64,000 nucleotides of DNA, taken from the NCBI GenBank assembly GCA_017654935.2, contig CM065689.1, positions 60,430,278-60,494,277 on the forward strand, given 5' to 3'. Shown in pieces: positions 10,601-64,000 of the stretch. Position numbers and translations under genes: made by a program. The notes under the pieces were generated by a model. That model made no database searches and was not told where the DNA came from. It saw only the letters and a list, made by a program, of their open reading frames with translations. The DNA is from Phymorhynchus buccinoides (Eukaryota > Mollusca > Gastropoda > Neogastropoda > Raphitomidae). Position 1 is the stretch's first letter; the number at the start of each line of letters is the position of its first letter.

Positions 10601-11290
10601 GATAAAATACCAGTTCAGTAGTTAACTGGCTTTAATATACCAGTTAAGTAGTTAACTGTCTTTTCTTATTCCAGTCATGGATGCTATAATTAATTATTAT
10701 GTAGTGTCCATGTTCCAGTTAAGTAGTTAACTGATATAATCATCTTCCGTTTCCGGCAAAAGAAAAGTCAGTTAACTGTTAATTGGAATAAGAAAATGTA
10801 ACTTAACAGTTAAGTGGCATTTTGTCAAGAAAACCAACTCCTTAACTGATTTCTGTAACACAAAATCCCATTGGATGTACTGCAGATCAGCAATATTTTC
10901 CCATTTACACTGTGAAAGAGTTGCATACCTTCAATATCATTTTTTTATTAGCAATTTTTTTTTATCGCGGATTGTACCTGCAGTACCTCCAGGATCTGCC
11001 CAGAGCTTTGAATGATGGTTGGTTGATCGTTCATCCCATATGTGCTGTTTTGCAACCGAGTGGACGTAAAACCTACATTTCAAACGCCGACCAATTACAA
11101 TACGTGTTGCAAAACCTTCAGAAAATAATAGCTCTCAGACGGAAAAGCAGTTAAGTGATATTTCGAAATGTCAGTTAACTAGTTAACTGAAATCGCTTAT
11201 TAACTGGTATAAGCGATTTCCGCTTCCGGTAAAACAAAGTCAGTTAACTGAATTAGAAAAGCCAGTTAAGTAGTTAACTGGTATTTTATC
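10601..11290. mobile_element. Inverted-repeat element rich in AGTTAACT motifs
   Basis: GATAAAATACCAGTT at 10,601 is mirrored by AACTGGTATTTTATC ending at 11,290, with AAT on each outer side as a possible 3-bp target duplication. The self-complementary motif AGTTAACT and close variants occur about ten times at both ends. The middle holds one open frame (10,912-11,154) with no recognised domain. It is probably a non-autonomous DNA transposon, class uncertain. Confidence 0.55.
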
Positions 11291-11948
11291 AATTCTGAAC
11301 CTCATAGTTTTAGCTCCGTGGCTTTATCTCTTGTCAATCCCAATCATACTTTTCGCATAACCGGGGCGCGGGCGAATCAAATTCCAGACATGTCCGGGCA
11401 TGAAGTGTTGGCACATATTTTTTTTATTGGCCGTGTTGGGAAAATGTTTTGGTGCTTGGTTTTTAATTTAAAGTAAGCTTTAAAGTAAATGTGTGATAGA
11501 CGGCTCAAAATCTCCAAATTTAAGCCCCAAGAGCTTTGCACTCGAACTTCCGGTTGAATATCATGGTGATGGTGGTTCCAGTCTGCATTGAACTTGGGTT
11601 CGAACTGTCAAATCCACTTTCAAGACTTTGTGTTTAAAACTGTCGATGTATGAGCACACACCCTAGGTGTAGATATCAGAGTGTAGTAGTTCTATTACTG
11701 AAAGTTCACACAGCGATTTATTAAGCCATTGTGTGCTGTTGGAAAACAAACTTTTAAAGAACTGAGAGTGAGAGCTCTTCTCTAGACCTGTGTCAGTGTG
11801 TTCACACGCAGACAGTGTGACTGTGAGTGTGAATAACACTAGGCCTAACACTACAACAGTTGGCTGAGTGAAGACAGGGCGATAGGCCTACACAGTCACG
11901 TACACAGAACTTCTACCACTCCAGAACTGACCAGCTAAACGTGTTAAG
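11291..11948 (+). promoter_or_regulatory. Upstream region and 5' leader of SAS-6
   Basis: This is the unique DNA between the last transposon and the SAS-6 start codon. I see no clear TATA box close to the start. An in-frame TGA 21 bases before the ATG (11,928-11,930) shows the coding sequence does not extend further left in this exon. The transcription start cannot be placed from sequence alone. Confidence 0.35.
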
Positions 11949-54702
<42,754 letters not shown>

Positions 54703-55777
54703 GTAACCACTTGACACGCCACACTCCACCGCTCAGGTAACCACTTGACACACCACACTCTACCGCTCAGGTAACCACTTGACACACCACACTCTACCGC
54801 TCAGGTAACCACTTGACACACCACACTACCGCTCAGGTAACCACTTGACACACCACACTCTACCGCTCAGGTAACCACTTGACACACCACACTCCACCGC
54901 TCAGGTAACCACTTGACACACCACACTCTACCGCTCAGGTAACCACTTGACACGCCACACTCCACCGCTCAGGTAACCACTTGACACGCCACACTCCACC
55001 GCTCAGGTAACCACTTGACACGCCACACTCCACCGCTCAGGTAACCACTTGACACGCCACACTCCACCGCTCAGGTAACCACTTAACACGCCACACTCCA
55101 CCGCTCAGGTAACCACTTGACACGCCTCCACCGCTCAGGTAACCACTTGACACGCCACACTCCACCGCTCAGGTAACCACTTGACACGCCACACTCCACC
55201 GCTCAGGTAGCCACTTGACACGTCACACTCCACCACTTGACACGCCACACTCCACCGCTCAGGTAGCCACTTGACACGTCACACTCCACCACTTGACACG
55301 CCACACTCCACCGCTCAGGTAACCACTTGACACGTCACACTCCACCACTTGACACGCCACACTCCACCGCTCAGGTAACCACTTGACACGTCACACTCCA
55401 CCACTTGACACGCCACACTCCACCGCTCAGGTAGCCACTTGACACGTCACACTCCACCACTTGACACGCCACACTCCACCGCTCAGGTAACCACTTAACA
55501 CGCCACACTCCACCGCTCAGGTAACCACTTGACACGTCACACTCCACCACTCAACACGCCACACTCCACCGCTGAGGTAAAGCACACCACACTCCACCGC
55601 TCAGGTAACCACTTTACACGCCACACTCCACCGCTCAGGTAACCACTTTACACGCCACACTCCACCGCTCAGGTAACCACTTTACACGCCACACTCCACC
55701 ACTCAGGTAACCACTTTACACGCCACACTCCACCGCTCAGGTAACCACTTTACACGCCACACTCCACCGCTCAGGTA
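54703..55777 (+). repeat. 34-bp array of exon 15 donor edge, about 31 copies
   Basis: The unit is GTAACCACTTGACACGCCAC and ACTCCACCGCTCAG|. It reproduces the exon 15 end CCACATTCCACCGCTCAG|GTAACC, so nearly every unit carries a donor identical to the real one in its last bases. Variants have GTAGCC, CGTCACACTCC and shortened units in the centre. Confidence 0.96.
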
Positions 55778-56364
55778 ACACTTCAACTCAAAAATGGGAA
55801 CCACGAAATATCGGATAATTCACAATCATTTTTTCCCCCAATTTCATCCTCATGCAAAAAACATTTGTGATGGTGCATGGGAAAAACCTACGTAAGTCGC
55901 TCAGAATCTTTTTAGCAAAAGCCCAAAACAGTCAACAACCCCCCAAAAATCAATGTTCTATTTAGGGCATATTTATGTCTATTTGTATGGGTTCTACCAG
56001 TATCCACAACATAAAAGACAATTTTGAATGATTTCTTTGTTTATTTGATTGTTTTCTAAATCAAGTCAATAGAAACAAAGATGCAAAGTTGTATCTTCTA
56101 TGCCCAGCATAGAATGATCTATTGTGAATGCCAAATTTCAAATAATTATAAAATAAAAACTAAACAAGATAACTCAATTCAGTTTTCTGTGCATTAACAA
56201 GGAATCTTTGGTCTACCATGAAAAATTAAAATCTCAATTGATGCCAAAATTCCATTATGTCTGTTTTTCCCATGCACTGTCACATTTGGTAAGTGCTTTC
56301 AATTCTGACTTACCATATTCCCAATGTACCCCCCCCCCCTTTATTTAAAAAATTTTTTTTTTTT
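55778..56364. other. Unique intron 15 sequence
   Basis: AT-rich sequence without recognised exon or transposon; a C run (56,330-56,339) and a T run precede the satellite. CATTTGTGATGGTGCATGGG near 55,862 is loosely mirrored by CCCATGCACTGTCACATTTG near 56,270, which suggests a MITE-like inverted repeat of about 430 bp. Confidence 0.5.
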
Positions 56365-59300
56365 GGCCTCTGTGATTGGTGGTAGGCCCTGTGTGTGATT
56401 GGTGGTAGGCCCTGTGTGTGATTGATGGTAGGCCCTGTGTGTGATTGATGGTAGGTCCTGTGTGTGATTGATGGTAGGTCCTGTGTGTGATTGATGGTAG
56501 GCCCTGTGTGTGATTGGTGGTAGGCCCTGTGTGTGATTGGTGGTAGGCCCTGTGTGTGATTGAGTTGGTGGTAGGCCCTGTGTGTGATTGGTGGTAGGCC
56601 CTGTGTGTGATTGATGGTAGGTCCTGTGTGTGATTGATGGTAGGTCCTGTGTGTGATTGGTGGTAGGTCCTGTGTGTGATTGATGGTAGGTCCTGTGTGT
56701 GATTGAATGGTAGGTCCTATGTGTGATTGATGGTAGGTCCTGTGTGTGATTGATGGTAGGTCCTGTGTGTGATTGTGTGGTAGGTCCTGTGTGTGATTGA
56801 TTGCCCTGTGTGGTAGGCCCTGTGTGTGATTGATGGTAGGCCCTGTGTGTGATTGATGGTAGGTCCTGTGTGTGATTGATGGTAGGTCCTGTGTGTGATT
56901 GATGGTAGGTCCTGTGTGTGATTGATGGTAGGTCCTGTGTGTGATTGATGGTAGGCCCTGTGTGTGATTGTGTGGTAGGCCCTGTGTGTGATTGATGGTA
57001 GGTCCTGTGTGTGATTGATGGTAGGTCCTGTGTGTGATTGATGGTAGGTCCTGTGTGTGATTGATGGTAGGTCCTGTGTGTGATTGATGGTAGGTCCTGT
57101 GTGTGATTGATGGTAGGTCCTGTGTGTGATTGATGGTAGGTCCTGTGTGTGATTGATGGTAGGTCCTGTGTGTGATTGATGGTAGGTCCTGTGTGTGATT
57201 GATGGTAGGTCCTGTGTGTGATTGATGGTAGGTCCTGTGTGATTGATGGTAGGTCCTGTGTGATTGATGGTAGGTCCTGTGTGTGATTGATGGTAGGTCC
57301 TGTGTGTGTGTGATTGATGGTAGGTAGGTCCTGTGTGTGTGATTGATGATTGTAGGTCCTGTGTGTGATTGATTGATGGTAGGTCCTGTGTGTGTGTGAT
57401 CCTGTGTGATTATGGTCCTGTGTGTGATTGATGGTAGGTCCTGTGTGTGATTGATGGTAGGTCCTTTGTGTGATTGATGGTAGGTCCTGTGTGTGATTGA
57501 TGGTAGGTCCTGTGTGTGATTGATGGTAGGTCCTGTGTGTGATTGATGGTAGGCCCTGTGTGTGATTGATGGTAGGTCCTGTGTGTGATTGATGGTAGGT
57601 CCTGTGTGTGATTGATGGTAGGTCCTGTGTGTGATTGATGGTAGGTCCTGTGTGTGATTGATGGTAGGTCCTGTGTGTGATTGATGGTAGGTCCTGTGTG
57701 TGATTGATGGTAGGTCCTGTGTGTGATTGATGGTAGGTCCTGTGTGTGATTGTAGGTCCTGGTAGGTCCTGTGTGATTGATGGTAGGATGTGATTGATGG
57801 TAGGTCCCTGTGTGTGATGGTAGGTCCTGTGTGTGATTGATGGTAGGTCCTGTGTGTGATTGATTGATGGTAGGTCCTGTGTGTGATTGATGGTAGGTCC
57901 TGTGTGTGATTGATGGTAGGTCCTGTGTGTGATTGGTGGTAGGTCCTGTGTGTGATTGATGGTAGGTCCTGTGTGTGATTGATGGTAGGCCCTGTGTGTG
58001 ATTGATGGTAGGTCCTGTGTGTGATTGATGGTAGGTCCTGTGTGTGATTGATGGTAGGTCCTGTGTGTGATTGATGGTAGGTCCTGTGTGTGATTGATGG
58101 TAGGTCCTGTGTGTGATTGATGGTAGGTCCTGTGTGTGATTGATGGTAGGTCCTGTGTGTGATTGATGGTAGGTCCTGTGTGTGATTATGGTAGGTCCTG
58201 TGTGTGATTGATGGTAGGTCCTGTGTGTGATTGATGGTAGGTCCTGTGTGTGATTGATGGTAGGTCCTGTGTGTGATTGATGGTAGGTCCTGTGTGTGAT
58301 TGATGGTAGGTCCTGTGTGTGATTGATGGTAGGTCCTGTGTGTGATTGATGGTAGGTCCTGTGTGTGATTGATGGTAGGTCCCTGTGTGTGATTGTCCTG
58401 TGGTAGGTCCTGTGTGTGATTGATGGTAGGCCCTGTGTGTGATTGATGGTGGTAGGTCCTGTGTGTGATTGATGGTAGGTCCTGTGTGTGATTGATGGTA
58501 GGTCCTGTGTGTGATTGATGGTAGGTCCTGTGTGTGATTGATGGTAGGTCCTGTGTGTGATTGATGGTAGGTCCTGTGTGTGATTGATGGTAGGTCCTGT
58601 GTGTGATTGATGGTAGGTCCTGTGTGTGATTGTGGTAGATCCTTTGTGTGATTGATGGTAGGTCCTGTGTGTGATTGATGGTGTGTGTGATTGATGGTAG
58701 GTCCTGTGTGTGATTGATGGTAGGTCCTGTGTGTGATTGATGGTAGGTCCTGTGTGTGATTGATGGTAGGTCCTGTGTGTGATTGATGGTAGGTCCTGTG
58801 TGTGATTGATGGTAGGTCCTGTGTGTGATTGATGGTAGGTCCTGTGTGTGATTGATGGTAGGTCCTGTGTGTGATTGATGGTAGGTCCTGTGTGTGATTG
58901 ATGGTAGGTCCTGTGTGTGATTGATGGTAGGTCCTGTGTGTGATTGATGGTAGGTCCTGTGTGTGATTGATGGTAGGCCCTGTGTGTGATTGATGGTAGG
59001 CCCTGTGTGTGGATCCTGTGTGTGATTGGTGGTCCTGTGTGTGATTGATGGTAGGTCCTGTGTGTGATTGGATGGTAGGGCCCTGTGTGTGATTGATGGT
59101 AGGTCCTGTGTGTGATTGATAGGTCCTGTGTGTGATTAGGTCCCTGTGTGTGATTGATGGTAGGTCCTGTGTGTGATTGATGGTAGGTCCTGTGTGTGAT
59201 TGATGGTAGGTCCTGTGTGTGATTGATGGTAGGTCCTGTGTGTGATTGATGGTAGGCCCTGTGTGTGATTGATGGTAGGTCCTGTGTGTGATTGATGGTA

Positions 59301-62300
59301 GGTCCTGTGTGTGATTGATGGTAGGTCCTGTGTGTGATTGATGGTAGGTCCTGTGTGATTGATGGTAGGTCCTGTGTGTGATTGATGGTAGGTCCTGTGT
59401 GTGATTGTGGTAGGCCCTGTGTGTGATTGATGGTAGGTCCTGTGTGTGATTGATGGTAGGTCCTGTAGGTCCTGTGTGATTGATGGTAGGTCCTGTGTGT
59501 GATTGATGGTAGGTCCTGTGTGTGATTGATGGTAGGTCCTGTGTGTGATTGATGGTAGGTCCTGTGTGTGATTGATGGTAGGTCCTGTGTGTGATTGATG
59601 GTAGGTCCTGTGTGTGATTGATGGTAGGTCCTGTGTGTGATTGATGGTAGGTCCTGTGTGTGATTGATGGTAGGTCCTGTGTGTGATTGATGGTAGGTCC
59701 TGTGTGTGATTGATGGTAGGTCCTGTGTGTGATTGGTGGTAGGCCCTGTGTGTGATTGATGATGTGTGATTGATGGTAGGTCCTGTGTGTGATTGTGGTA
59801 TCCTGTGTGTGATTGATGGTAGGTCCTGTGTGTGATTGATGGTAGGTCCTGTGTGTGATTGATGGTAGGTCCTGTGTGTGTGTGATTTTGTGTGATTAGG
59901 TAGGTCCTGTGTGTGATTGATGGTAGGTCCTTTGTGTGATTGATGGTAGGTCCTGTGTGTGATTGATGGTAGGTCCTGTGATTGTGTGATTGATGGTAGG
60001 TCCCTAGGTCCTTTGTGTGTGTGATTGATGGTAGGCCCTGTGTGTGATTGATGGTAGGTCCTGTGTGTGATTGATGGTAGGTCCTTTGTGTGATTGATGG
60101 TAGGTCCTGTGTGTGATTGATGGTAGGTCCTGTGTGTGATTGATGGTAGGTCCTGTGTGTGATTGATGGTAGGTCCTGTGTGTGATTGATGGTAGGTCCT
60201 GTGTGTGATTGATGGTAGGTCCTGTGTGTGATTGATGGTAGGTCCTGTGTGTGATTGATGGTAGGTCCTGTGTGTGATTGATGGTAGGTCCTGTGTGTGA
60301 TTGATGGTAGGTCCTGTGTGATTGATGGTAGGCCCTGTGTGTGATTGATGGTAGGTCCTGTGTGTGATTGATGGTAGGTCCTGTGTGTGATTGATGGTAG
60401 GTCCTGTGTGTGATTGATGGTAGGTCCTGTGTGTGATTGATGGTAGGTCCTGTGTGTGATTGATGGTAGGTCCTGTGTGTGATTGATGGTAGGTCCTGTG
60501 TGTGATTGATGGTAGGTCCTGTGTGTGATTGATGGTAGGTCCTGTGTGTGATTGATGGTAGGTCCTGTGTGTGATTGATGGTAGGTCCTGTGTGATTGAT
60601 GGTAGGTCCTGTGTGTGATTGATGGTAGGTCCTGTGTGTGATTGATGGTAGGTCCTGTGTGTGATGGTGTCCTGTGTGTGATTGATGGTAGGTCCTGTGT
60701 GTGATTGATGGTAGGTCCTGTGTGTGATTGATGGTAGGTCCTGTGTGTGATTGATGGTAGGTCCTGTGTGTGATTGATGGTAGGTCCTGTGTGTGATTGA
60801 TGGTAGGTCCTGTGTGTGATTGATGGTAGGTCCTGTGTGTGATTGATGGTAGGTCCCTGTGTGTGATTGATTGATGGTAGGTCCTGTGTGTGATTGATGG
60901 TAGGTCCTGTGTGTGATTGATGGTAGGTCCTGTGTGTGATTGATGGTAGGTCCTGTGTGTGATTGATGGTAGGTCCTGTGTGTGATTGATGGTAGGTCCT
61001 GTGTGTGATTGATGGTAGGTCCTGTGTGATTGATGGTAGGTCCTGTGTGTGATTGATGGTAGGTCCTGTGTGTGATTGATGGTAGGTCCTGTGTGTGATT
61101 GATGGTAGGTGTGTGATTGATGGTAGGTCCTGTGTGTGATTGATGGTAGGTCCTGTGTGTGATTGATGGTAGGTCCTGTGTGTGATTGATGGTAGGTCCT
61201 ATGTGTGATTGATGGTAGGTCCTGTGTGTGATTGATGGTAGGTCCTGTGTGTGATTGATGGTAGGTCCTATGGTAGGTCCTGTGTGTGTGTGATTGTGGT
61301 AGGTCCTGTGTGTGATTGTGGTAGGTCCTATGTGTGATTGATGGTAGGTCCTGTGTGTGATTGATGGTAGGTCCTGTGTGTGATTGATGGTAGGTCCTGT
61401 GTGTGATTGATGGTAGGTCCTGTGTGTGATTGATGGTAGGTCCTGTGTGATTGATGGTAGGTCCTGTGTGTGATTGATGGTAGGTCCTGTGTGTGATTGA
61501 TGGTAGGTCCTGTGTGTGATTGATGGTAGGTCCTGTGTGTGATTGATGGTAGGTCCTGTGTGTGATTGATGGTAGGTCCTGTGTGTGATTGATGGTAGGT
61601 CCTGTGTGTGATTGATTGATGGTAGGTCCTGTGTGATTGGTGGTAGGTCCTGTGTGATTGATGGTAGGTCCTGTGTGTGATTGATGGTAGGTCCTGTGTG
61701 ATTGATGGTAGGTCCTGTGTGTGATTGATGGTAGGTCCTGTGTGTGATTGATGGTAGGTCCTGTGTGTGATTGATGGTAGGTCCTGTGTGTGATTGATGG
61801 TAGGTCCTGTGTGTGATTGATGGTAGGTCCTGTGTGTGTGATTGATGGTAGGTCCTGTGTGTGATTGATGGTAGGTCCTGTGTGTGATTGATGGTAGGTC
61901 CTGTGTGTGATTGATGGTAGGTCCTGTGTGTGTGATTGATGGTAGGTCCTGTGTGTGATTGATGGTAGGTCCTGTGTGTGATTGATGGTAGGTCCTGTGT
62001 GTGATTGATGGTAGGTCCTATGTGTGATTGATGGTAGGTCCTGTGTGTGATTGATGGTAGGTCCTGTGTGTGATTGATGGTAGGTCCTGTGTGTGATTGA
62101 TGGTAGGTCCTGTGTGTGATTGATGGTAGGTCCTGTGTGTGATTGATGGTAGGTCCTGTGTGTGATTGATGGTAGGTCCTGTGTGTGATTGATGGTAGGT
62201 CCTGTGTGTGATTGATGGTAGGTCCTGTGTGTGATTGATGGTAGGTCCTGTGTGTGATTGATGGTAGGTCCTGTGTGTGATTGATGGTAGGTCCTGTGTG

Positions 62301-64000
62301 TGATTGATGGTAGGTCCTGTGTGTGATTGATGGTAGGTCCTGTGTGTGATTGATGGTAGGTCCTGTGTGTGATTGATGGTAGGTCCTGTGTGTGATTGAT
62401 GGTAGGTCCTGTGTGTGATTGATGGTAGGTCCTGTGTGTGATTGATGGTAGGTCCTGTGTGTGATTGATGGTAGGTCCTGTGTGTGATTGTGTGATAGAT
62501 GGTAGGTCCTGTGTGTGATTGATGGTAGGTCCTGTGTGTGATTGATGGTAGGTCCTGTGTGTGATTGATGGTAGGTCCCTGTGTGTGATTGATGGTAGGT
62601 CCTGTGTGTGATTGATGGTAGGTCCTGTGTGTGATTGATGGTAGGTCCTGTGTGTGATTGATGGTAGGTCCTGTGTGTGATTGATGGTAGGTCCTGTGTG
62701 TGATTGATGGTAGGTCCTGTGTGTGATTGGTGGTAGGTCCTGTGTGTGATTGATGGTAGGTCCTGTGTGTGATTGATGGTAGGTCCTGTGTGTGATTGAT
62801 GGTAGGTCCTGTGTGTGATTGATGGTAGGTCCTGTGTGTGATTGATGGTAGGTCCTGTGTGTGATTGATGGTAGGTCCTGTGTGTGATTGATGGTAGGTC
62901 CTGTGTGTGATTGATGGTAGGTCCTGTGTGTGATTGATGGTAGGTCCTGTGTGTGATTGATGGTAGGTCCTGTGTGTGATTGATGGTAGGTCCTATGTGT
63001 GATTGATGGTAGGTCCTGTGTGTGATTGATGGTAGGTCCTGTGTGTGATTGATGGTAGGTCCTGTGTGTGATTGATGGTAGGTCCTGTGTGTGATTGATG
63101 GTAGGTCCTGTGTGTGATTGATGGTAGGTCCTGTGTGTGATTGATGGTAGGTCCTGTGTGTGATTGATGGTAGGTCCTGTGTGTGATTGATGGTAGGTCC
63201 TGTGTGTGATTGATGGTAGGTCCTGTGTGTGATTGATGGTAGGTCCTGTGTGTGATTGATGGTAGGTCCTGTGTGTGATTGATGGTAGGTCCTGTGTGTG
63301 ATTGATGGTAGGTCCTGTGTGTGATTGATGGTAGGCCCTGTGTGTGATTGATGGTAGGTCCTGTGTGTGATTGATGGTAGGTCCTGTGTGTGATTGATGG
63401 TAGGTCCTGTGTGTGATTGATGGTAGGTCCTGTGTGTGATTGATGGTAGGTCCTGTGTGTGATTGATGGTAGGTCCTGTGTGTGATTGATGGTAGGTCCT
63501 GTGTGTGATTGATGGTAGGTCCTGTGTGTGATTGATGGTAGGTCCTGTGTGTGATTGGTGGTAGGCCCTGTGTGTGATTGATGGTAGGTCCTGTGTGTGA
63601 TTGATGGTAGGTCCTGTGTGTGATTGATGGTAGGTCCTGTGTGTGATTGATGGTAGGTCCTGTGTGTGATTGATGGTAGGTCCTGTGTGTGATTGATGGT
63701 AGGCCCTGTGTGTGATTGATGGTAGGTCCTGTGTGTGATTGATGGTAGGTCCTGTGTGTGATTGATGGTAGGTCCTGTGTGTGATTGATGGTAGGTCCTA
63801 TGTGTGATTGATGGTAGGTCCTGTGTGTGATTGATGGTAGGTCCTGTGTGTGATTGATGGTAGGTCCTGTGTGTGATTGATGGTAGGTCCTGTGTGTGAT
63901 TGGTCCTGGTAGGTCCTAGGTGTGTGATTGATGGTAGGTGTGTGATTGTGGTGTCCTGTGTGTGATGGTAGGTCCTGTGTGTGATTGATGGTAGGCCCTG
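56365..64000. repeat. 23-bp satellite, about 330 copies, running off the window
   Basis: The unit is TGTGTGATTGATGGTAGGTC CTG. It is highly uniform apart from occasional GGCCCTG variants, which are commoner at the left edge, and short scrambled segments near 57,300-57,420, 58,980-59,150 and 59,880-60,010. It fills intron 15, or what lies beyond the last exon, to the end of the window. Confidence 0.97.

Noticed and set aside
56365..64000. CRISPR-like regularly spaced repeat
   Set aside because: Units are contiguous with no unique spacers, and the context is a eukaryotic gene. The same reasoning excludes CRISPR for every other array here.

Overview
This is eukaryotic, intron-rich, extremely repeat-rich nuclear DNA. 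The codon use, GT-AG introns, non-LTR retrotransposons, TTAGGG-like tracts and CT/GT/CA microsatellites suggest a marine invertebrate, most likely a mollusc or other lophotrochozoan. That assignment is inferred from repeat style only. There are no bacterial operons, no CRISPR array, and I saw no tRNA or rRNA gene.

One host gene can be reconstructed with confidence. It is the plus-strand centriole cartwheel gene SAS-6 (SASS6), running from an ATG at 11,949 to at least 54,702 and off the right edge. I place 15 coding exons (62, 61, 80, 105, 166, 78, 120, 117, 159, 111, 144, 126, 82, 107 and 123 nt). They join without a frame break into 547 codons: the globular head with the PISA region, the long coiled coil, and the start of the disordered tail. 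Compared from memory with vertebrate SAS-6 (about 650 residues), roughly the last 100 residues lie beyond 64,000.

Left of the gene (1-11,900) are decayed transposons: a 77-bp tandem repeat, an AT homopolymer desert (2.54-4.08 kb), two LINE reverse-transcriptase tails, a minus-strand FLYWCH/MULE transposase split by one of those LINEs, a near 1-kb foldback element, and a further inverted-repeat element. One possible short first exon (9,289) has no identified product.

Inside SAS-6, the introns hold nearly all the DNA. They contain hAT-like elements with 5-6 bp target duplications, two TTAA-flanked piggyBac-like elements, MITEs, a LINE 3' end and about 20 minisatellites. In 10 of the 15 introns (4, 5, 7, 8, 9, 10, 12, 13, 14 and 15) there are extra copies of the neighbouring exon edge with its splice site, from one copy up to about 55. 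Introns 4, 8, 9, 12, 13 and 15 carry real arrays of such decoy donors or acceptors. The other arrays grew from transposon ends. The right 7.6 kb is one 23-bp satellite. I consider the exon-edge-seeded arrays the most unusual feature of the window.
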